A stretch of DNA of 64,000 nucleotides from Marinobacterium iners (GTDB lineage: Bacteria > Pseudomonadota > Gammaproteobacteria > Pseudomonadales > Balneatricaceae), in assembly GCF_017310015.1 (NCBI RefSeq), contig NZ_CP022297.1:1240001-1304000 (forward strand). Direction: 5' to 3'. Shown piece by piece: positions 52,917 to 61,017 of the stretch. The notes under the pieces were generated by a model that was not told the DNA's origin, ran no database searches, and saw only the letters and a list, made by a program, of their open reading frames with translations. The position numbers and the translations under genes were made by a program. The first letter of the stretch is position 1; each line of letters opens with the position of its first letter.

Positions 52917-53942
52917 TCAGGACTCCGGTTGATAATCACGAGCACGCTGACGAAGGGCCTGCAGAGCAGCTTTGTTATCAACGCCAGATGCTGAGGTTTT
53001 TTCCAGCCAGGCCTGGTCGATGCCCTCAAGGACGGTGGTGAGTTCTTGTGTTAACGCATCACCGGGATGCAGCTCGTTGACGTTGACACCACTTTCCCGA
53101 GCGGTCTTGATACCGTCCTCGTCGGCGGCGTCAAATGCCTGACCGCACGTGCGTGAAAGGTTTTCACCGGAGACGCGACGAATGGCCGCCTGGTCTTCCT
53201 CACTCAGGCTGGCCATGAACTCCGGGTTCAGAAAGATGGACAGGCTGCCGAGATAGAGGCCGCTGGGATATACCGTCAGGTGCGACGTCACTTCATTGAG
53301 TCTCAAGCCGCGCTGTTCACTCTGGGGCATTGTGATTCCATCAATGACCCCCTGCTGAAGTAGTTCATAAATTTTGGGCCCGGGTGCTGCGACAGGTGTC
53401 ACTTGCATGCGTTTGGCAATTTCACTTTGTACACCGCCGCCAACGCGTATTTTTTTGCCCTTGAGGTCGCTTAAGGCGTTGATGGGGAATTTGGTATGCA
53501 GCTGCCCTTGGCCATGTGTGCACAAAGCCATCAATTCAAGGCCATCAAACTCGCCTGCCTTTGCAAAGTATTCGTTGTACACATTCCAGAAACTGACGGA
53601 TGCCGCTTCGGCATTGGCACCCAGCATCGGCATTTCAACGGCTTCGGTCAGAGGGAAGCGACCGGGAACATATCCATGGAACCCCCAAGCACCATCAGCC
53701 ACACCATCCTCAGCGATGGAAAACATGGAGCCGGGTTCACCCAGGTTGTATTCGAATTTCACACTGACGCGCCCTTCAGTCTCGGCCTCAATTTGCTTGG
53801 CCCATTGAGGCAGAATGGTCGCATTTATCGGATGGCCAGGTGGCATCCAGGTTGCAAAGTTCAGTTCGGTCGCGGCTTGGGAGGTAGAGGCAAGGCCGGT
53901 GAACGCCATGGCGAGTCCCAGGCTGAGAGCAGTCTTCTTCAT
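52917..53942 (-). CDS. Orphan TRAP substrate-binding protein (DctP family)
   Basis: 341 residues. MKKTALSLGLAMAFTGLASTSQAA is a Sec signal with cleavage after SQA. The mature sequence ELNFATWMPPGHPINATI starts as in DctP-family proteins; KGKKIRVGGGVQSEIAKRM carries the family arginine. Unlike the other two DctP genes in the window it has no permease genes beside it. It either uses the DctQM proteins encoded at 57953-59727 or elsewhere, or works as a sensor partner. The palindrome upstream suggests GntR control together with the hydroxylase. Confidence 0.9.
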   Translation of the reverse strand: MKKTALSLGLAMAFTGLASTSQAATELNFATWMPPGHPINATILPQWAKQIEAETEGRVSVKFEYNLGEPGSMFSIAEDGVADGAWGFHGYVPGRFPLTEAVEMPMLGANAEAASVSFWNVYNEYFAKAGEFDGLELMALCTHGQGQLHTKFPINALSDLKGKKIRVGGGVQSEIAKRMQVTPVAAPGPKIYELLQQGVIDGITMPQSEQRGLRLNEVTSHLTVYPSGLYLGSLSIFLNPEFMASLSEEDQAAIRRVSGENLSRTCGQAFDAADEDGIKTARESGVNVNELHPGDALTQELTTVLEGIDQAWLEKTSASGVDNKAALQALRQRARDYQPES

Positions 53943-54004
53943 TGAGTCACCTTTGATTTTATAGTTAGTCAGGTCACATGTATCAATCAGTCAACCTTGA
54001 TTGA

Positions 54005-54028
54005 CATACTAGCATGTTAGCATGCTAG
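54005..54028. promoter_or_regulatory. GntR-type operator before the orphan TRAP gene
   Basis: CATACTAGCATGTTAG (identical to 52110-52125) runs into CATGCTAG, giving a perfect palindrome CTAGCATG-TTAG-CATGCTAG (54009-54028), 67 bases before the gene. Confidence 0.75.
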
Positions 54029-54175
54029 AAGAGATGAGCAAGTAAATTGTGACGCTACTGGTTCGGCTATCTGTCAAACAAGTGCCGGTAAGCAAGCTGT
54101 GACCTAAAGGGGTGAACCAAAACAGAGCGGTATCGTATTCATAGGTACTTTATCACGGTGATCAGGGCACAGCTC

Positions 54176-54571
54176 ATGAACAAAACAGCCTATTTACTTG
54201 GCCTATCCGGTTTGATTCCCTTTGTTGGACTAACGGCATTGATGTATCAGCCTTGGGCAATCACATTTTTTCTGTCGTACAGCGCGGTAATCCTGTCGTT
54301 TTTGGGCGGGATTCATTGGGGAGTGGCGCTGAGGGACGAACAGTGGAGTAACAGCTGGCGGCTCTGTCTGTGCATGCTGCCGAGCCTGCTGGGATGGCTG
54401 GCGCTGCTGCTGCCGCAGCAGGCAGCGTTGATGCTGTTATTGGCAGCATATGCACTGTGGTGGGCATATGATTACAGTCAGTTAAAGATCAAGGAGTACC
54501 GCCAACTGCGGCGCTGCCTAAGCCTGGTTGTGATGGTATGCCATGGCAGCTGGCTGTTTTTCGGGCTGTGA
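54176..54571 (+). CDS. DUF3429 family membrane protein
   Basis: 131 residues from the ATG at 54176; a GTG at 54158 is possible. Five short membrane segments. The stretch YSAVILSFLGGIHWGVAL near residue 40 is the typical core of DUF3429 proteins, which are small inner-membrane proteins of unknown function. It has no obvious operon partner and converges with the LysR gene. Confidence 0.8.
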   Translation: MNKTAYLLGLSGLIPFVGLTALMYQPWAITFFLSYSAVILSFLGGIHWGVALRDEQWSNSWRLCLCMLPSLLGWLALLLPQQAALMLLLAAYALWWAYDYSQLKIKEYRQLRRCLSLVVMVCHGSWLFFGL

Positions 54572-54590
54572 GCGTCATCCTGCAAACTGT

Positions 54591-55493
54591 TTATGGGCTG
54601 AAACTGTAATTTGCACTGCGGATAAACAGCGATTCGAGCAGCTGAGCGGCGGGGGTTATGGGTACGCCGCGCACACGCACGATGCCCAAGCTGTTTGCAG
54701 GTGGCTGAGGTTGAATGTTGAAGCTGGCGACTCCCCTGGCTGCCAGGTCATCCTGAAGAAATCGGGCAGGCCCGTAACCGATCAAATCCGTTCTGCGCAT
54801 CATTTCCAGCATCAGTAGTGGTGATGTGCAACTGACAATGTGCTGAGGCCTTGGCAGGCCCTGCTGATCCAGCCAGTCCAGTAGGTGGTTGGCACTGCTA
54901 CCGTGTGTCAGGTTCAGAACCCAACGCTGTTGCAACAAAGCAGGCCAGTCGGTTTCGTTGACCAAAGGGTGATCAACGCGCCCCGCCACGCATGACTCGA
55001 TCTGACACAGAGGGTTGAAAACCAGCTCCTGAGGCAGTTCGTTTTGAGTGGCGATCGCCACGCCGAAGTCCAGCCTTCCTTCGATCAGGTCGGGTACGAT
55101 TCCCGTCAAAAGCCCTTCAGTCAATTTCAGGTTCGCTTCCGGCATCTGGTGGATGAACTGCCGGTATATGCCCGGCAGCATGGTGGCGGCGACGACTGGC
55201 GTGACACCGATCGTGACTCTGGCACCGCTTCCCCCCGTGATCTGTTTAACCTCGTTCCGAGCTCGATCAATGGTTTCAAGAATCAGGCGCGCACGTTGCA
55301 ACAGGGCGTTCCCCGCAGGGGTAAACGTTACCCCGCGATAGCTGCGGGTAATCAGTTCGGCGCCCACATCTTCTTCCAGCTCACGCATGGCGCGCGTCAG
55401 AGCACTTTGGCTGATGTGCAGCTGTCGCGCGGCGGCGCGTATGGAACCGCTGTCTGCAATCTGAACCAGCGCCCGAATCTGTTGATGCTTCAT
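54591..55493 (-). CDS. LysR family regulator
   Basis: 300 residues. The N-terminal winged helix (ALVQIADSGSIRAAARQLHISQSALTRAM, seen as the usual LysR pattern with SQSALTR) covers residues 1-60; the rest is the effector-binding domain. It is divergent from the M20 amidohydrolase and TRAP operon, the standard arrangement in which a LysR protein activates the opposite unit when its effector, probably the imported substrate, is present. A palindrome lies in the 113-base gap. Confidence 0.92.
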   Translation of the reverse strand: MKHQQIRALVQIADSGSIRAAARQLHISQSALTRAMRELEEDVGAELITRSYRGVTFTPAGNALLQRARLILETIDRARNEVKQITGGSGARVTIGVTPVVAATMLPGIYRQFIHQMPEANLKLTEGLLTGIVPDLIEGRLDFGVAIATQNELPQELVFNPLCQIESCVAGRVDHPLVNETDWPALLQQRWVLNLTHGSSANHLLDWLDQQGLPRPQHIVSCTSPLLMLEMMRRTDLIGYGPARFLQDDLAARGVASFNIQPQPPANSLGIVRVRGVPITPAAQLLESLFIRSANYSFSP

Positions 55494-55521
55494 GTATAGG
55501 CGATCTCAAAAAGTGTTCACC

Positions 55522-55540
55522 AAGACAATATTAATGTCTT
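55522..55540. promoter_or_regulatory. Candidate LysR box
   Basis: AAGACA-ATATTAA-TGTCTT, perfect 6-bp arms, in the divergent promoter between lysR and the M20 gene, 67 bases before the latter. Confidence 0.6.
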
Positions 55541-55606
55541 TTTATGATCACTGAAAGGCGTATAACTGTTGCGTAAACACGCTGACGCGTTTGTGAGGGG
55601 CTTTAC

Positions 55607-56809
55607 ATGGTGTCGTTTGATCTCGATTTACCAGCGATGAAGGAGTGGCGTCATCGCATTCACCAGCATCCCGAACTGGGGTTTGAAGAGCAGGCGACCA
55701 GTCAACTGGTGGCCGAGTGTCTGCAGCAGTGGGGGTATGAAGTCCACCGTGGGTTGGCCCAAACAGGAGTAGTGGGTCGGCTGGTATTTGGTGATGGCAG
55801 CGGGCCGCGTCTTGGGCTGCGTGCCGATATGGATGCCTTGCCCCTGCAGGAGCAAACCGGGCTGCCTTGGCAGAGTCAAATTGCCGGTAAAATGCACGCC
55901 TGTGGGCATGATGGTCATACCGCTATTTTGCTGGGCGCAGCCAAGGCGCTGGCACAGATTAACACCTCTGACACGACCTTGAATGGAACCTTGCACCTGA
56001 TTTTTCAGCCGGCGGAAGAAGTTGGCGGGCAAGGAGGGGCTCAGCGGATGATCGATGAAGGGCTATTTGATCAGTTCCCCTGTGATGCCATCTTTGCGCT
56101 GCATAATTTTCCCGGCATTGCAGTTGGCCGGTGTGAGTTTCGCAGTGGCCCGTTCATGTGCTCATCCGACAAGGTGTTGATACGGTTCCGTGGCAAGGGT
56201 GGCCATGGTGGGCTGCCGCAGTTGGCGGTCGATCCGACCCAGCCCTTGGCAGCGTGCGTGCTTGGGCTGCAAAGCTTGATCGCACGCAATTTGGACCCGC
56301 TTGATAGTGGAGTGATCAGCATTGGGCGATTAAAGGCCGGTGAGGTCTACAACATTATTCCGGAAGAGGGGCTGCTTGAATTGAGTGTGCGTGCCTTACA
56401 GCCTCGGGTGCGTGAACGACTGCAACAGCGGATCGTTGCGCTGGCAGAGCAAATGGCCGAGGCCTATGAATGTACTGCACAGGTTGAATATGAATACGGC
56501 TATCCCGTTCTGATCAACAGTGAGATCGAATCACTGCAGATCGAGATGGTTGCCCGTGAAGTATTTGGTGCAGACCAGGTAAATGCATCAAGTCAACCGC
56601 TGACAGGCAGTGAGGATTTTGCCTACATGCTGCAGCAGGTGCCGGGCTGCTACGTGTTGATCGGTAATGGTGATAACGGTTTCGCACACGGCCACCGAAC
56701 AGGCCCCTGCAGTGTCCATAACCCCCACTACGATTTCAATGATGAATCTCTTGAAGGCGGAGCCCGGCTTTGGGTTGCCCTCGCAACGCACTATTTCTCG
56801 AACCAATAA
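55607..56809 (+). CDS. M20 amidohydrolase (hippurate hydrolase-like)
   Basis: 400 residues. Family motifs are HQHPELGFEEQATS, KMHACGHDGHTAILLG, PAEEVGGQGGA, LHNFPGIAVG and a C-terminal SVHNPHYDFND, which together provide the two-metal site. The family cleaves N-acyl amino acids such as hippurate or N-acetyl amino acids. It is first in an operon with a complete TRAP importer and under a divergent LysR regulator, so the module probably takes up and splits an acyl or aroyl amino acid. It is only moderately like the other M20 protein at 21184-22353. Confidence 0.88.
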   Translation: MVSFDLDLPAMKEWRHRIHQHPELGFEEQATSQLVAECLQQWGYEVHRGLAQTGVVGRLVFGDGSGPRLGLRADMDALPLQEQTGLPWQSQIAGKMHACGHDGHTAILLGAAKALAQINTSDTTLNGTLHLIFQPAEEVGGQGGAQRMIDEGLFDQFPCDAIFALHNFPGIAVGRCEFRSGPFMCSSDKVLIRFRGKGGHGGLPQLAVDPTQPLAACVLGLQSLIARNLDPLDSGVISIGRLKAGEVYNIIPEEGLLELSVRALQPRVRERLQQRIVALAEQMAEAYECTAQVEYEYGYPVLINSEIESLQIEMVAREVFGADQVNASSQPLTGSEDFAYMLQQVPGCYVLIGNGDNGFAHGHRTGPCSVHNPHYDFNDESLEGGARLWVALATHYFSNQ

Positions 56810-56836
56810 AAACAATATAAGCAGAAGGCAATTATT

Positions 56837-57877
56837 ATGAACGCAAAAACAACAATAAAAACGATCATGCAAGGTGTCGGCGCAGCGACAGTGCTGTCGA
56901 TCTCTTCGTTTTCGGTGCAGGCTACCACTCTCACGCTATCAAACTGGGTGCCACCAACCCATTTTGTAACCACCGATATTCTGCAGGTATGGGCTGACAA
57001 GGTTGAAACCGCAACTGATGGACGTGTCAAGGTGCGCATGTTGCCCAAACCCGTTGGCAGCCCGGCTCAGCATTGGGAGCTGGCGCGTAAAGGCGTTGCT
57101 GATATCACTTGGGGCAATTTCACCTATGAGCCGGAGCGTTTCAAGTCATTGTGGTTTGCCGAGTTGCCGTTCAGCGGCGAGAAGACAGAAGCAACATCGG
57201 TTGCGCTTTGGGATACCTACGAAAAGTATCTGAGTGACAATGCTGCCTTTTCCGGGGTGAAAATGCTGGGGGTCGGGACGCTGGGGCCTGGCGTTATCAA
57301 TCATTCCAGTAAGGCCATAGTCACTCCTGAAGACCTCGCTAATCAGAAGGTGCGGATGGGCGGCCCCATCCAGAAACGTCTGTTGGAAGGGCTGGGTGCG
57401 GTGCCCATTGCTGCCCCCGGAACCAAGGCGTATGAGCTGCTGGAAGGCGGTGTACTCGATGCATCACTGCATACACTTGAATCGGTGATTAATTTCCGTC
57501 TGACAGAACTGCTGCCCCACCATACTGAAATTCAGGACGGTTTCTATGATGCGACCTTCTTCCTTGTGCTGAATGAGCGCAAGTGGAAGACAATATCTGC
57601 CGAAGATCAGCAGGCCATCATGGCTGTTTCCGGTGAGGCCTTTGCCCGCCTTTGGGGCAGCGAGTTTCAGAAGCAGTTGGATCAGGCGAAAGGTGTGCTG
57701 CTGAAAGAAGGGCACAGTTTTAGCACGCCATCAGCCGAGCTGCTTGATCGAATCCGAACAATTCGAAATGCCATGCTGGAGGAGTGGGCAGCGGAAGGTC
57801 CAAGCTTCGGTGTAGATAATGCCTTGGATATGGCCCGCTTTTATCAGCAGCGCTATCAGGTACTTGTCGGTCAGTAA
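56837..57877 (+). CDS. dctP: TRAP transporter substrate-binding protein (DctP family)
   Basis: 346 residues with signal peptide MNAKTTIKTIMQGVGAATVL... ending near FSVQA|TTL. The mature part starts LTLSNWVPPTHFVTTDI; ANQKVRMGGPIQKRL carries the family arginine. It follows the M20 gene by 27 bases, with small and large permease genes after it. The substrate is probably what the M20 enzyme hydrolyses or a product of it. Confidence 0.92.
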   Translation: MNAKTTIKTIMQGVGAATVLSISSFSVQATTLTLSNWVPPTHFVTTDILQVWADKVETATDGRVKVRMLPKPVGSPAQHWELARKGVADITWGNFTYEPERFKSLWFAELPFSGEKTEATSVALWDTYEKYLSDNAAFSGVKMLGVGTLGPGVINHSSKAIVTPEDLANQKVRMGGPIQKRLLEGLGAVPIAAPGTKAYELLEGGVLDASLHTLESVINFRLTELLPHHTEIQDGFYDATFFLVLNERKWKTISAEDQQAIMAVSGEAFARLWGSEFQKQLDQAKGVLLKEGHSFSTPSAELLDRIRTIRNAMLEEWAAEGPSFGVDNALDMARFYQQRYQVLVGQ

Positions 57878-57952
57878 TGCACGCCCGGCCGCTTTATCGG
57901 AGGCCGGGTCACTCTATTTGAGCAATAGCCGTTTTGAAGATGGAGTATCAAC

Positions 57953-58438
57953 GTGCACATATTCACTAACCGCATTCGCCAATTCATTGAGTCGGTACTG
58001 ATGCTGTCACTGCTGGCGATGGTGCTGCTGACCTTTGCTGATGTGATTGGGCGTCTTTTTTTCAATATTCCGATTTATGGAGCTCATGACCTGACCGAGC
58101 ATCTGATGGCTGTCATCGTGTTCAGCGGTTTGCCTCTACTGACTTCTGCCCGTGGGCATTTGGCGGTCGACCTGTTCGATCGATTCATCATGACAGGCGC
58201 CATGCGCTGGTGGCGTTATCTGACGAATGGACTGATCTGCGTGATTCTGTTGTTGGTCAGCTATCAGTTTTTCATCGCTGCGATGGATGCCATCGAGATT
58301 CAGGAAGTCAGTCAGGCACTGCTTATACCACGCAGTTACATGTATGCCTTGATCAGCTTCAGTTGCTTTGTCAGTGCCTGTGCCAGCGTTTTGCCCAAAC
58401 AGGTCAGTCAGGATGTTCATCCGGAGGAAACCTTATGA
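57953..58438 (+). CDS. dctQ: TRAP transporter small permease (DctQ family)
   Basis: 161 residues from a GTG at 57953 with GGAG ahead. Four membrane helices; VLLTFADVIGRLFFNIPIYGAHDL is the DctQ signature (here split over its first helix end and loop). It overlaps the dctM gene by four bases (ATGA), which indicates coupled translation of the two membrane subunits. Confidence 0.88.
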   Translation: MHIFTNRIRQFIESVLMLSLLAMVLLTFADVIGRLFFNIPIYGAHDLTEHLMAVIVFSGLPLLTSARGHLAVDLFDRFIMTGAMRWWRYLTNGLICVILLLVSYQFFIAAMDAIEIQEVSQALLIPRSYMYALISFSCFVSACASVLPKQVSQDVHPEETL

Positions 58439-59727
58439 TTACCGGTTTGGTCGCTCTTGCTTCGGTACTTTTGCTGGCTTTTATGCGCGTGCCGCTGGCA
58501 TTCGCGTTATTGACCGTATCCATCATCGGTATTGCGGTTGAGCTGGGTCATGAAGCTTCACTCACCATGATCTCGATGACTATTTCCGACGCAGTATTCT
58601 CCTATGAGCTGGCGGTGGTGCCGTTGTTCATTCTCATGGGAAATATTCTCTCGCGTACGGGGATCTCGGCTGACCTTTTCCGTGCGGCCAATGCTTATCT
58701 TGGCCATGTGCGCGGCGGTATGGCATTGTCGACCATGGCCACCTGTGCGGGGTTCAGCGCTGTGTGTGGCTCAAGTCTTGCGACCGCTGCAACCATGTCC
58801 AAGGTAGCCTATCCCAGTATGAAAAAGTATGGCTACTCCGATTCGCTTGCCTCGGCAACCATCGCGGCGGGTGGATCCCTGGGCATTCTCATACCGCCAT
58901 CGATCATACTCATGATCTACGGCATCCTGACTCAGACCAATATTGGTCACCTGTTTATCGCAGGAATAGTGCCGGGCATTTTGGGGCTGGTGTTGTACAT
59001 GCTGGCTATCTATGTAATTGCGCTGATTAAACCGGAGCATGCGCCTCGTGGGGAAAAAAGCAGCCTTGCAGAGAAGTTGAGTTCACTCAAAGGTGTCTGG
59101 CCGTTCTGTCTGCTGTTTGCACTGATCATCGGTGGCATTTATGCCAAAATCTTCACGGCGACGGAAGCTGCTGGTATGGGTGCGGGTTTTGCCCTCATTA
59201 TCGCTCTGTTGCAGCGGCGCATGAGCAAGGCTGATTTCAAGCATATCTTCCTGGAGTCTGCCTTTACCTCAGTGATGCTCTACAGTGTTCTGTTCGGTGC
59301 CATGCTGTTTGCCAAACTGGTCGCTTTTTCCGGTCTGGGGGAAGGTTTGCTGGAGATGGTCGAGCAAGCTCAGCTCAGCCCCTACCAGCTGATTCTGGTC
59401 GTTTTGCTGGTGTTTCTTCTGCTGGGGTGTGTGATGGACTCATTGGCCATCATCCTGATCTGCGTACCGTTGTTTACCCCGATCATTCTGGCTAATGGTT
59501 TTGATCTGATCTGGTTCGGAATCATCGTGGTGGTGGTAACGGAAATTGCCCTGATTACACCGCCCATTGGCATGAACGTTTTTGTGCTCAAGGCGACTCT
59601 GCCTCACGTTGCGTTCACGGATATTTTCAAGGGACTGGTGCCCTTTATCGGTGTGGATTTGATCAGGCTGGTCCTGCTGGTATTGTTCCCGGCATTCACG
59701 CTGCAGATGGTTTACTGGATGCAATAG
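58435..59727 (+). CDS. dctM: TRAP transporter large permease (DctM family)
   Basis: 430 residues from the ATG at 58435, with GGAGG ahead; the frame is open further upstream inside dctQ but that part is not membrane-like. Motifs GFSAVCGSSLATAATM, GGSLGILIPPSIIL and TPPIGMNVFVLK match DctM and its two inverted halves. It shows clear family resemblance to the large permease at 4916-6202. It ends the M20/TRAP operon. Confidence 0.92.
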   Translation: MITGLVALASVLLLAFMRVPLAFALLTVSIIGIAVELGHEASLTMISMTISDAVFSYELAVVPLFILMGNILSRTGISADLFRAANAYLGHVRGGMALSTMATCAGFSAVCGSSLATAATMSKVAYPSMKKYGYSDSLASATIAAGGSLGILIPPSIILMIYGILTQTNIGHLFIAGIVPGILGLVLYMLAIYVIALIKPEHAPRGEKSSLAEKLSSLKGVWPFCLLFALIIGGIYAKIFTATEAAGMGAGFALIIALLQRRMSKADFKHIFLESAFTSVMLYSVLFGAMLFAKLVAFSGLGEGLLEMVEQAQLSPYQLILVVLLVFLLLGCVMDSLAIILICVPLFTPIILANGFDLIWFGIIVVVVTEIALITPPIGMNVFVLKATLPHVAFTDIFKGLVPFIGVDLIRLVLLVLFPAFTLQMVYWMQ

Positions 59728-59767
59728 GGCTACGCTCGATCCCTGTATCACTATCAGTGCATGGCAT

Positions 59768-59809
59768 ATACAAACAAAACAGGTCCAATCGCGCCTGTTT
59801 TGTTTGTAT
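59768..59809. terminator. Strong bidirectional hairpin after dctM
   Basis: A perfect 16-bp stem (ATACAAACAAAACAGG, ten-base loop, its reverse complement rich in T). It lies between the converging dctM and HD-GYP genes and can serve both strands. Confidence 0.75.
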
Positions 59810-59898
59810 GGTGACTGGTATTTAGACGGCCACTATTTAGAGGAGACTGCCGAACGCGCGAGACGGCTTGGCACTGTTGAGCAACAGTAGTGGATGGA

Positions 59899-60990
59899 TT
59901 ACGCAGCTGAGCACGCTTCTTGGGCAGCATCTTGATTGGTCTTATAGATCTGTTTCACTTCACCCAGCACACTTAAAAAGCATTTGACCACCTGAGGGTC
60001 GAAATGGCTGCCTGCGTTCGTTCTAATGTAATCGGTAGCCTCATCAAAACTCCAAGCACGTTTGTATGGGCGGTCTGAGGTGACAGCATCAAACACATCG
60101 GCAACAGCTACAATGCGCCCCTCAAGCGGGATGTCTTCACCCTTTAGTCCCTGAGGGTAGCCGGTTCCGTCCCATTTCTCATGATGGGTCAGTGCAATAC
60201 TGTGGGCCATCTGCATCAGGTCAGACTCATCACCACGCAGCAGGTCAGCACCAATTTGAGGGTGCAGTTTTATGGTTTCAAATTCAGAATCAGTCAGCTT
60301 GCCAGGTTTAAGCAGTACCTCGTCAGGAATGCCAATTTTACCGATGTCATGCATCGGTGCTGCATCATGTATAAGTTCACAATCATGGCTGTTCCAACCC
60401 AGTTGGCGTGCAATCAGGCGGCAATACAGGCTTACACGGGTGATGTGCTCACCGGTTTCATTGTCACGGTAGCCGGCTGCCAGCCCGAGGCGGTTGATCG
60501 CTTCAAGCCGGGTTCTACGCAACTCTTCTGTACGTTGATCAACGAGCTGGTCGAGTACCGTTTTCTGGTCATGTACCAGACGATGGGCCATATGAGCGTC
60601 CAGCAGGTTGCGTACGCGAACCTGCAGTTCAGCCAGATCAAAAGGCTTGCCGATAAAGTCGCGTGCCCCTTCGTTCAGGGCCTTCAAGCGTGTGTCGCGG
60701 TCGCTGTGTGCGGTGAGTACTATAACAGGCGGCTTGAGCGTGGTTTCACTTTCGGCAAACTGCTTCAGCACATCGAATCCATTCAGATGCGGCATATTCA
60801 GATCCAGCAACACGAGATGTGGCTGAAACAGGTTAAAAGCGGAAAGGGCCTCTCGGGGGTCCTGAATCAGATGTAACTGATCATAGCCAAGACTGCGCAA
60901 CATCTTCTGCAGCAGCTTAAGGTTTGCGGACTCATCATCAATGATCAGGATAGACGCTTGATGAGGGCTTAACTGCCAGGAGTTAGTCAT
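59899..60990 (-). CDS. Response regulator with HD-GYP phosphodiesterase domain
   Basis: 363 residues. Receiver domain 1-125 with phospho-acceptor in LVLLDLNMPHLNG and the conserved Lys in IGKPFD. The HD-GYP domain (about 150-345) has HDIGKIGIPDEVLLKPG and HHEKWDGTGYPQGL, both motifs canonical, so it should degrade c-di-GMP when phosphorylated, as RpfG does. It is the last gene of a minus-strand signalling operon with a CHASE histidine kinase 27 bases upstream. Confidence 0.93.
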   Translation of the reverse strand: MTNSWQLSPHQASILIIDDESANLKLLQKMLRSLGYDQLHLIQDPREALSAFNLFQPHLVLLDLNMPHLNGFDVLKQFAESETTLKPPVIVLTAHSDRDTRLKALNEGARDFIGKPFDLAELQVRVRNLLDAHMAHRLVHDQKTVLDQLVDQRTEELRRTRLEAINRLGLAAGYRDNETGEHITRVSLYCRLIARQLGWNSHDCELIHDAAPMHDIGKIGIPDEVLLKPGKLTDSEFETIKLHPQIGADLLRGDESDLMQMAHSIALTHHEKWDGTGYPQGLKGEDIPLEGRIVAVADVFDAVTSDRPYKRAWSFDEATDYIRTNAGSHFDPQVVKCFLSVLGEVKQIYKTNQDAAQEACSAA

Positions 60991-61017
60991 GGTGTGATGC
61001 TCAAGTCTAGGGATGGA

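Noticed and set aside
58210..58434. Long 5' extension of the second dctM frame
   Set aside because: It lies inside dctQ; the ATG at 58435 has GGAGG and an ATGA overlap.
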